From NCBI GenBank assembly GCA_023432985.1, contig JAEZEQ010000042.1, positions 1-64,000 of the forward strand: DNA of 64,000 bases, read 5' to 3'. Position 1 is the first letter of the stretch. Each line of letters begins with the position of its first letter. Under the pieces are notes generated by a model. The model did not search any database. It saw nothing but the letters and a program-made list of their open reading frames with translations, and had not been told where the DNA came from. Shown here piece after piece: positions 8,749-15,755 of this stretch. Position numbers and translations under genes: made by a program. The DNA comes from Bacteroidota bacterium. GTDB taxonomy: Bacteria; Bacteroidota; Bacteroidia; CAIKAF01.

Positions 8749-8859
8749 TTAAGTATATGCCTCCTGCATCCAATACATCAAAACAATCATTATAAAAAGC
8801 CAGGCAACCAATCCCCAATAAATCCATTTCCATTTAGTTTCTTTCATTTCCATTTTCAT
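8749..8859 (-). CDS. 36-residue single-span membrane peptide
   Basis: Reading on the minus strand from ATG 8859: a charged, Trp-containing start (KETKWKWIYWG), one hydrophobic helix (LVAWLFIMIVLMYW) and a short tail MQEAYT. It overlaps the 3' end of the PIG-L gene by 26 bases in another frame. Its TAA is directly followed by the symporter ATG, a tight coupling that argues the peptide is translated. Later ATGs at 8853 and 8847 are alternative starts. Small single-span proteins beside SSS transporters are known as accessory subunits, so a role in stability or assembly of the symporter is inferred. The function is otherwise unknown. Confidence 0.6.
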   Translation of the reverse strand: MKMEMKETKWKWIYWGLVAWLFIMIVLMYWMQEAYT

Positions 8860-11287
8860 TTTCAATTAAAGCCAGCAATAAGCGCAAAGCTCCTTTATTT
8901 CCCGCCGGCAATTGTCGGAAAAAAGACAAACCGCAATACATAAAATCACCCTTCCCATAAGGCGCATAAATGAGACTGTTATTATTCTGCTGCGCACCCG
9001 GATCATTCATTCCCAATAAAGACACATATTCAGACGCCGGATTCCCTGCAAAATACAAGCCTCTTTCCTGGATCCAATCCTCAAAATCGGCATGCGTAAT
9101 CCCATTTAAAACAGGGTGTTTTTCTTGTAAAAAGCGGACTTCACTCTTTTCATCCGTAACCCTTTCACGTGAGATTTGAAAAGGGAAAGGTCCAATATTC
9201 TTTGTCAGTAAAGATGCCGTAGTCACATATTGCACAATCAGGCGTCCACCTTCGTGAACGAATTTATGTAAATCGGGCAAAGCTTTCACCAAAGATGTAT
9301 GCGTATTAAAAGCTCTAATTCCGCACAGGATGACGTCGAATTCTTTAAACCGCTCAAAAGACAATTCCGATGCTTCCAGATACTGCACATTATATCCGGT
9401 TAACTCGAGTACATTCGCCACTTTATCTCCGGCTCCATGAATATACGCAATTTTCTTTTTCAAGGATACAGAATCCAATTTCACAATAGGAACAGATAGT
9501 TCTTTTTGCCAATACTGCGTTGGTATGTGTGGATATTCGATGCGTACACTTTCCATAGCAACCGGCTGACCATTATGTAGGATACGTATACGCACATGAT
9601 TCATATTTCCTTTAATGCTATGTGTAGGTATGGCCAGTTTTTCTATACGTTTTTTCCCTTTTTCCACATTCAAAATCAGCTTCGAAAAGATGCGCTCCTT
9701 ATCGTTGAGTAGGCCTACTATTTCCAATGTTTCAAAATCCTCATTACTATTCAGTTCCAAATCCCAAAAAGCGAGATCTTCACCGGTTATAATCAACTCG
9801 CTCGAAGCTGCAACCTGCACAGGAGGCATTACAATCGGGTAGGCATAATATTCGCCCGATTCGGGTTTCACCACCTTGTGAATAATGGGAATTTTCTTTA
9901 CAAAAAGTGTCCCATTTATACGCAGTTCCATTTCGCATTCCCAAGGCAAGGGTCCGGCATGCAGCAATTTACTGTATTTATCATCAAACACAAACAAGGC
10001 ATCTTGAATATTTTGGTTGAGCCAATAAGGGTTCGAAATTTGCCGGGGCATAGTACGCGAAAAAGAATCTGTGGTCCATGTGCCTTTGGGCGAAAGAAAT
10101 GCCGCTGCATCATTATTCTTCAATCTGAATGCCAAATCCACGTCGGGATGGGCGGTTGCGGAGACTTTAATTTCGGCATTTTCGCCGGGAGAAAAGCGCA
10201 CTTTAGAGCAGGTAGCTTCGGCAAAAAAACCACTGCAATCCACAATAATATCGTTTATTTCCTGCCATTTCAAATCCCTGTAAAAAGACGCTGGCAGGGC
10301 TTCAATTTTCTTTCTAAGTTGCAGCAGGGCGGGAATATTTTTATGCGGATTTTTGGTATCAAATTGTAGAATAAACTTGGCAATTTGCTTGTCTATCCCT
10401 TTAGCGCCGGGAACTCTATTCCATGTCAGATCCAAATTTTCGAAGGGGTCTTGTTCTACTTTTTCTCCCCATAAATATTTCAGGTATTCCACTTCTTCGC
10501 CTCTATGTCTTTCTGCCCCGAATCCTTGAGACCGGTGCATAGAGCGACTTTCCGCGGCCGTTTCGCCTACCCATTTCCCTTTTTGAGCATTAAAAACGCC
10601 AATTTGAACGGGAATTAAACCGCTTTTATCATAATCTTTATTCCCATAAAAAAACCAGCTTGTATTCCAAAACAAAGCATTCACTTTGTGGACAGATACA
10701 TATTTCAATTGTTCGGGAAACATGCTGCTGTCTGCTGCTGCCTCACATGCCAGTAAGGCCAGTTGCGCCGATGCGGTATGATGTCCGTGGGTTGGACCGG
10801 GTTCGGGAGAAAAGCGGGTAATAATAATATCGGGTTTACGACTTCGGATAAGAAAAACCACATCACTCAGCAGGCTATCCTTATTCCATATAGAAAAAGT
10901 TTCTTCCGGATTTTTACTAAATCCAAAATCCAAAGCTCTGGTAAAATATTGTTTTGCACCGTCTATACTGCGCGCTGCCAATAGTTCTTGGGTACGAATA
11001 AGTCCGAGTGCCTCACTTTGTTCCGTACCGATTAGGTTTTGTCCCCCATCGCCGCGGGTAAGCGACAGGTAAGAGGTTTCCAGATGTTGTATGCCGGCCA
11101 ACCAGCTCAGCATGCGGGTATTTTCGTCGTCGGGATGTGCGGCAATATACATCACCGAGCCGCATTTTTGGAGTTTCTGCACCTTAGCAAAAATTTCATT
11201 TGCAGGCGTTGCGCTGTTCATATAGGGTTGAGCAAGTAAGGAAAATGTCCAAATAAAATGGCAACAAAACAAGAACAAAGACTTCAT
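8834..11287 (-). CDS. Large secreted PIG-L family deacetylase
   Basis: 817 residues. A Sec signal peptide (about 1-19, ending in SLLAQ) predicts export. The PIG-L zinc-deacetylase domain is marked by AHPDDE at 50-55 and THGHHTASA near residue 166, which supply the zinc ligands. The long C-terminal part looks like beta-sandwich modules followed by a glutamine amidotransferase-like fold (KKKIAYIHGAGD to about residue 800), the architecture of large Bacteroidota members. Family enzymes remove N-acetyl groups from GlcNAc-type substrates. It stands upstream of the membrane peptide and symporter in one apparent operon, which suggests periplasmic processing followed by uptake. The substrate is unknown. 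Confidence 0.9.
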   Translation of the reverse strand: MKSLFLFCCHFIWTFSLLAQPYMNSATPANEIFAKVQKLQKCGSVMYIAAHPDDENTRMLSWLAGIQHLETSYLSLTRGDGGQNLIGTEQSEALGLIRTQELLAARSIDGAKQYFTRALDFGFSKNPEETFSIWNKDSLLSDVVFLIRSRKPDIIITRFSPEPGPTHGHHTASAQLALLACEAAADSSMFPEQLKYVSVHKVNALFWNTSWFFYGNKDYDKSGLIPVQIGVFNAQKGKWVGETAAESRSMHRSQGFGAERHRGEEVEYLKYLWGEKVEQDPFENLDLTWNRVPGAKGIDKQIAKFILQFDTKNPHKNIPALLQLRKKIEALPASFYRDLKWQEINDIIVDCSGFFAEATCSKVRFSPGENAEIKVSATAHPDVDLAFRLKNNDAAAFLSPKGTWTTDSFSRTMPRQISNPYWLNQNIQDALFVFDDKYSKLLHAGPLPWECEMELRINGTLFVKKIPIIHKVVKPESGEYYAYPIVMPPVQVAASSELIITGEDLAFWDLELNSNEDFETLEIVGLLNDKERIFSKLILNVEKGKKRIEKLAIPTHSIKGNMNHVRIRILHNGQPVAMESVRIEYPHIPTQYWQKELSVPIVKLDSVSLKKKIAYIHGAGDKVANVLELTGYNVQYLEASELSFERFKEFDVILCGIRAFNTHTSLVKALPDLHKFVHEGGRLIVQYVTTASLLTKNIGPFPFQISRERVTDEKSEVRFLQEKHPVLNGITHADFEDWIQERGLYFAGNPASEYVSLLGMNDPGAQQNNNSLIYAPYGKGDFMYCGLSFFRQLPAGNKGALRLLLALIENENGNERN

Positions 11288-11346
11288 GTTACAAGTATAA
11301 ACATTTTTGCAGAATCTGCTCGCGACTGACCAAGCTTAGCAAAAAA

Positions 11347-12132
11347 TTAATAAGCGGACTGACTTCCTTCGTTTGAGAGACCTGCTTCCTTTAAAATTTC
11401 TTTGGCAAGACGGCTGGCTCCAATGCGAAAATAACGAGGCTGCAACCATTCTTTGGCCGTATTTTGTTCAACAATAGATGCATATTGCAAAGCAGTTTGT
11501 ATATCCGAAATACCTCCGGACGGTTTAATTCCCACTTTTTGGGCAGTGCGTACAAAATGTGATTTAATAGCTTGTGTCATTTCCAAAACAGCCTCGGGTG
11601 TAGCCGAAACGGCAGATTTCCCTGTAGACGTTTTAATAAAATCGGCCCCATTTTTAATTGCCAATACAGAGGCACGACGAATGGCATCACGCGAAGACAA
11701 TTCACCCGTTTCAAGGATTACTTTCAAGCTTGCCTGTTTGGCATGCTCTTTAGCCATAAAAATTTCCTCCTCAAGATAAACCGAATCGCCCGAAAGAAAA
11801 CGACCTCTGTTAATCACAAAATCAATTTCATCGGCACCCTCATCCACAGCCTGAGCTATTTCGTTCATTTTAATAGAAAAATGCGTTTGCCCCCCCGGAA
11901 AACCACCGGCAACAACCGCCGTTTTAATTGGCGTCGATTCCAATAATTGCTTAACCAAACGGGCATAAATAGGCCAAGTGCAAAAAGCTGCAGGATGCCA
12001 TCCGCTTTTTTCGTATATTGCTTTAATAAATTGCAATTCTTTGCTGATATACGAAACAGAATCCGTTCCATTCAAAGATGTATAATCGATACTGCCGTAA
12101 AGCCACTTGAGTTGTGCGTTCCTTTCTTCCAT
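11347..12132 (-). CDS. deoC: Deoxyribose-phosphate aldolase
   Basis: 261 residues. This cytoplasmic class I aldolase cleaves 2-deoxyribose 5-phosphate to glyceraldehyde 3-phosphate and acetaldehyde in deoxynucleoside breakdown. Signatures: DYTSLNGTDS near residue 16, GGFPGGQTHF, VDEGADEIDFVINRG, ILETGELSS, and DFIKTSTGKS with the Schiff-base lysine; then KPSGGI near residue 203. No other deo gene is next to it. A near-consensus -7 box CACCTTTG (12137-12144, minus) stands four bases before the ATG. There are 59 bases between its stop and the start of the PIG-L gene on the same strand, so co-transcription is possible. Confidence 0.95.
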   Translation of the reverse strand: MEERNAQLKWLYGSIDYTSLNGTDSVSYISKELQFIKAIYEKSGWHPAAFCTWPIYARLVKQLLESTPIKTAVVAGGFPGGQTHFSIKMNEIAQAVDEGADEIDFVINRGRFLSGDSVYLEEEIFMAKEHAKQASLKVILETGELSSRDAIRRASVLAIKNGADFIKTSTGKSAVSATPEAVLEMTQAIKSHFVRTAQKVGIKPSGGISDIQTALQYASIVEQNTAKEWLQPRYFRIGASRLAKEILKEAGLSNEGSQSAY

Positions 12133-12136
12133 ACTA

Positions 12137-12144
12137 CAAAGGTG
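12137..12144 (-). promoter_or_regulatory. Near-consensus -7 box for deoC
   Basis: CACCTTTG on the minus strand, one mismatch from TAnnTTTG, four bases before the deoC ATG. Confidence 0.45.
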
Positions 12145-12264
12145 CAGTAAAAATTAAAAAATCAAAAATCGACACATATGAACATCTTATGAACATTTTT
12201 TCTCGCTGATTATCAACACTGTATAATTTATTTGCGCAAAAAAGAAGAAATATTTAACAAAAAA

Positions 12265-12295
12265 TTTGATTTTAACATTTCCTTAGCTATATTTG
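12265..12295 (+). promoter_or_regulatory. Full Bacteroidota promoter without a gene behind it
   Basis: TTTG (12265-12268), 19-base spacer, TATATTTG (12288-12295). Both elements and the spacing match the primary-sigma consensus, as at the tRNA promoters in this window. No coding frame follows; the predicted transcript ends 95 bases later at a strong terminator. Confidence 0.7.
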
Positions 12296-12301
12296 TATAA
12301 C

Positions 12302-12390
12302 ACATTTTTAAAAAAAGCATTTAAAATAAAGCTTTAATCAGGGGGGGTTAAAGCATATATGAGTCCTACTTCGGTAGGACTTATTTTTTT
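12302..12390 (+). ncRNA. Candidate small RNA, about 89 nt, with a G7 hairpin loop
   Basis: The ends are inferred from the promoter at 12265-12295 and the terminator at 12362-12390. After an A/U-rich single-stranded 5' part comes a perfect 7-bp hairpin GCTTTAA / TTAAAGC (12331-12337, 12348-12354) whose ten-base loop is TCAGGGGGGG. The 3' end is an 8-bp stem AGTCCTAC / GTAGGACT closed by a TTCG tetraloop and followed by TATTTTTTT. No open frame longer than about 20 codons runs through it. It faces the DUF1501 gene, whose own terminator lies just beyond, and diverges from deoC. An exposed run of seven G suggests pairing with C-rich targets. The family was not recognised. Confidence 0.65.
12362..12390 (+). 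terminator. Terminator of the candidate small RNA
   Basis: Stem AGTCCTAC (12362-12369), loop TTCG, stem GTAGGACT (12374-12381), then TATTTTTTT. The T-tract is only on the plus strand, so it serves plus-strand transcription. Confidence 0.85.
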
Positions 12391-12401
12391 ATCTATAGTT
12401 C

Positions 12402-12428
12402 AAAAAAAAGGCCGACAATAAGTCGACC
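12402..12428 (-). terminator. Terminator of the DUF1501 operon
   Basis: On the minus strand GGTCGAC / GTCGGCC (one G-T pair) with a five-base loop, followed by eight T residues. It lies ten bases after the DUF1501 stop. Confidence 0.8.
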
Positions 12429-12437
12429 TACATATTA

Positions 12438-14024
12438 CTAACGGGATACAATTACATTTTCGGTTCGTTGCAATGCACCATTTTGCAGTCGTATAAAATA
12501 ATTTCCCGGGGCATAATTCTCGTTTTGGAAATACACTTTATAACTTCCTTTTTTCATTTCAGATTGTGCGAATACTTTCATTAAGCGGCCCAATGGATCG
12601 AACAATTCGAGGCGGGTATAGCCATCAAAAATATCAAATTCAATATAAGCCGATTCGACCATGGGATTGGGATACACTTTTAATCCGAGTGCCTGTTCCA
12701 TACTATGAACCTCCTCTATGTTTGTTATACAAGCGGGTTCCACTATGGGCAGACTTTGATATGGGTGCGTAATAATGCTTTGCAGTACCGGATCAGGCAC
12801 ACAGAACCATTGGTTTAGTATACTTGCGTAGACACTTCGGAAGTCGTACTGCATGGGTAAATTATCTCCAACATTCACCGAGGAATTAATAGTCGGATTC
12901 GCACCCAGGATACCTGAGTTGAGCTGATTACCAACGATAAACATAGGTGCTGCGGCCCCGTGATCGGTACCCAGACTGGCATTACTTTTAATGCGTCTTC
13001 CAAATTCCGAAAACACCATGGTAAGCACGCGGTCTTCAATTCCCATTGCGCCAATATCATCCTGGAATCCTTTCAATGCCTTAGACAAATGTTTGAGCAA
13101 ATCGGCATGATTACCGGTGGTCGGACTACCCGATACAGCTTGCGAAGCATGTGTATCGAAGCCATATAAACTCACCAAATAAATGCGTGTTTTCAATCCG
13201 CCCTTTATAGCTCTTGCCACAAACTTAAGTTCTTCCGCCAGGTAATTTCCTTCTGCCAAAGGCGGATAAAAATTCCCATTCGTGGGCTGATTTATCAATG
13301 CTTGAAGGATTTGAGAGCCATAGGATTGGGTTTGGCCTGAAATCATACGCACATAACTGAGTTCGTCTCCCGCATAACCGGCGGGTGCAGGGTCATTAAG
13401 CCCGGTATTCCATTGATCGAAAATATTTCCACTTGCGGTTAATCCCATCTGGGCATTTTGTCCCTGAAAAAGCAGAGGCACATTAGCTCCGATAGAAATA
13501 GCGAGCGGGTCGGGCATAACGCTATTCGGATATCCGGTTGGGAAGCCCGGGAATTCGGAATCTAAATAACGACCTATCCATCCATTGGTGAGATATTCAT
13601 CCGAATCGGAGGCAGAAAGCCATATATCGGTAGAACGAAAATGGGAAAAATCGGGTTGAGGATAGCCCACCGATTGAATAATTTGCATTTTGCCCTGATT
13701 AAACAAATCGCGCATACCGGTCATAGACGGATGCAAGCCGGTATTGGGATATCCGTTGAGTGTGAGAGCTTGATTCTGGGGAATCAAAATATTATTTCGT
13801 GCAGCTGCCAGGTTGCTGTATTGATTCAATGGCAATACCGTATTCAATCCGTCATTTCCACCATTCAAAAACACCATTACCAATACCCTATCGGTTTCAT
13901 TTTGGGCTTGAGTAATGCTGTTCAAAAAAGGATTTTCGGCATATGCTTTCAACGGAATATTATGCAATAATCCCGGAAGCAATACGGCAGGTGCGGTTGT
14001 TTTTAAAAATTGACGCCTTTTCAT
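12438..14024 (-). CDS. DUF1501 protein with Tat-like signal and T9SS sorting domain
   Basis: 528 residues. The N terminus KRRQFLKTT followed by a hydrophobic stretch (APAVLLPGLLHNI) fits the twin-arginine consensus RRxFLK. The DUF1501 body (about 30-430) belongs to the alkaline-phosphatase-like/sulfatase-like group; visible stretches include FLNGGNDGLNTVLP, DFSHFRSTDIW, GFDTHASQ, EFGRRIKSN and GTDHGAAAPMFIVG. The last 85 residues are a T9SS type A sorting domain (KVYPNPMVES, LFDPLGR, GNYFIRLQNG). It is 15 bases downstream of the DUF1800 gene, a conserved pairing. The biochemical activity of DUF1501 proteins is not established. Surface location is inferred from the C terminus. Confidence 0.9.
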   Translation of the reverse strand: MKRRQFLKTTAPAVLLPGLLHNIPLKAYAENPFLNSITQAQNETDRVLVMVFLNGGNDGLNTVLPLNQYSNLAAARNNILIPQNQALTLNGYPNTGLHPSMTGMRDLFNQGKMQIIQSVGYPQPDFSHFRSTDIWLSASDSDEYLTNGWIGRYLDSEFPGFPTGYPNSVMPDPLAISIGANVPLLFQGQNAQMGLTASGNIFDQWNTGLNDPAPAGYAGDELSYVRMISGQTQSYGSQILQALINQPTNGNFYPPLAEGNYLAEELKFVARAIKGGLKTRIYLVSLYGFDTHASQAVSGSPTTGNHADLLKHLSKALKGFQDDIGAMGIEDRVLTMVFSEFGRRIKSNASLGTDHGAAAPMFIVGNQLNSGILGANPTINSSVNVGDNLPMQYDFRSVYASILNQWFCVPDPVLQSIITHPYQSLPIVEPACITNIEEVHSMEQALGLKVYPNPMVESAYIEFDIFDGYTRLELFDPLGRLMKVFAQSEMKKGSYKVYFQNENYAPGNYFIRLQNGALQRTENVIVSR

Positions 14025-14039
14025 AGGTTAAAAATGGGC

Positions 14040-15689
14040 TTAAGATATTTGAAATTCGGATTGAGAGAACATCACTTCGAACATAGATTTAAGTCGGGTT
14101 TCTACAGCATTTATTGCTGCCGGATCTGTAGGGTTAATCACATAATTGTCCCACGCTGCAACCCAATAAGAATCGGCACCAGGACCGCCTGCAAGGAGAA
14201 AACTTTTTAAGAAATCTCTTCCATTTTGCGAAATATCATAACTATATAAACGCGTGCATGCTTCCTGAACTAAGGCATTGGGATCTGAAGGGTTAGTGAA
14301 GGTGGATACAAAAGACAATATATCTAATTTCAGGTTTGAAGGACCACCATAATTCAATCCGTTCAAAAATTGTTTCGAAAAATCTATACGTGCCGACAAG
14401 GTAGAGGCATTGATCCAGTTCTCATGAAAACCCGGTGTTTGATAATAAGCTATCCATCCGGCCACCTGTTGAATATTATGCAGCTCCATTCCCATTTGTC
14501 CGGTAAACAGGTTCAGTTTATGTAAAGCCATTAGCAAATCGGGCTCATTGGCGGGCATAGGTGCTTCCAATTCGCGTATAAATCCCATTGCAAAATCATA
14601 AGGCGATTTAATATGACAACTCATATGTGCCATATCGTAAAAATGTTCGCTCTTAAACAAGGTTTGCAAAACGGGTAAAATTTCAAAGTTATTCGAAATC
14701 AGCTCCTGAGCCAGTGGCTCGATTACATTCGATTCTACTCCGGCATCAATTTTATAATACACAAAAAACATATACAGACGGCGCACTATATGCTTAGCTG
14801 TTTCACTTTGTGCAAAAATCATATTCAGCAATTGATCCAGTTCGTTTTCGCCTGCGGCTCCGGACTGACCGGCAATAACTGTATTATTATAAAAAGCAGA
14901 AAAAGTTTTGTTTGTAATATCGTGTTCGGCGGCATTAAAATAATAACCTGAGGGACTAAGATAATTGATACGATAACCGGTGAGTACTCTGGCTGCGGCT
15001 TTCACATCATCTTCGGTATATCCGTTAACACCAAGGGCTTTACCAACGGTAAACAATTCTTGCAATTCGCGTGCATAATTTTCGTCGGGAGCCGTCTTGG
15101 AGTTCAGTTTCCCATTTAGAAATTCCAACATACACGGATCTTTAGAAATCTCTTTAGTGAGCGTTTTCACATTACCTAGAGCATATTGACGAAAAGTCAT
15201 ATTCTGTTTGTATAGCCAGGCGGCAAACATATTGTTATTATTCGTGGCGAAGTGATTATGCCAAAAGATGACCATTTTTTCGTGTATAGAGGGGCCGGAA
15301 TTCAAAATATGTTTTCCCCACCAACCTATATACGATTCTACGCGAGGGGGATTGGTAAGCGCCACATTGGCAGTAGGTGATTGGTTTACCCAAGTCGTCC
15401 CATAGGTCACCCCGTCTGCATCTGCGGGAGAGGCGTAATAGTTGACCGGAGGCGGAGGCAAAGGGGTTGTTGTAAGCACATTATTCACGGCGGCCGTCAT
15501 ACCAAGGGGCAATAACTGGTCGACCAAATGTTTTGGTGCACCAAAGCCGGTTCTACGTAATAAATGGCGCACTTGTTTTTCGGTCCATGCACCCGAATAA
15601 GGCGTTACTCCACTCGAAGAAATTTTCTGCGGTGCTGCTTCCGAAAAACCGGAACCGAATAGGTGCTGTACAAAATCTTTTCTGTTCAT
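14040..15689 (-). CDS. DUF1800 domain protein
   Basis: 549 residues. Marks of DUF1800: WTEKQVRHLLRRTGFG near residue 35, MVIFWHNHFATNN, NYARELQELFTVG near residue 205, and IKSPYDFAMGFIRELE. The family is alpha-helical and its activity is unknown. The N terminus MNRKDFVQHLFGSG recalls a degenerate twin-arginine start, but no hydrophobic segment follows, so there is no ordinary signal peptide. No C-terminal sorting domain is seen. It is the upstream gene of a two-gene unit with DUF1501; such pairs are common in Bacteroidota and Planctomycetes. Export together with the DUF1501 partner is possible but unproven. Confidence 0.88.
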   Translation of the reverse strand: MNRKDFVQHLFGSGFSEAAPQKISSSGVTPYSGAWTEKQVRHLLRRTGFGAPKHLVDQLLPLGMTAAVNNVLTTTPLPPPPVNYYASPADADGVTYGTTWVNQSPTANVALTNPPRVESYIGWWGKHILNSGPSIHEKMVIFWHNHFATNNNNMFAAWLYKQNMTFRQYALGNVKTLTKEISKDPCMLEFLNGKLNSKTAPDENYARELQELFTVGKALGVNGYTEDDVKAAARVLTGYRINYLSPSGYYFNAAEHDITNKTFSAFYNNTVIAGQSGAAGENELDQLLNMIFAQSETAKHIVRRLYMFFVYYKIDAGVESNVIEPLAQELISNNFEILPVLQTLFKSEHFYDMAHMSCHIKSPYDFAMGFIRELEAPMPANEPDLLMALHKLNLFTGQMGMELHNIQQVAGWIAYYQTPGFHENWINASTLSARIDFSKQFLNGLNYGGPSNLKLDILSFVSTFTNPSDPNALVQEACTRLYSYDISQNGRDFLKSFLLAGGPGADSYWVAAWDNYVINPTDPAAINAVETRLKSMFEVMFSQSEFQIS

Positions 15690-15755
15690 ATGGTTGAATT
15701 AAGCTCTGAAATGTACAACGAAAAAACCAAATGCAAAAACTAAACTACACAAAAA

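Larger units (their letters stand above)
12133..12437. other. 305-base intergenic region between deoC and the DUF1501 gene
   Basis: Very AT-rich. It holds the deoC -7 box at its left end, an unexplained stretch at 12146-12264 in which I see nothing certain, the orphan promoter and small RNA (12265-12390), and the DUF1501 terminator at the right end. Confidence 0.7.

Noticed and set aside
12359..12421. 20-codon frame beginning ATGAGTCCTACT within the candidate small RNA
   Set aside because: It runs through the terminator hairpin and T-tract, so it would not be on the transcript.
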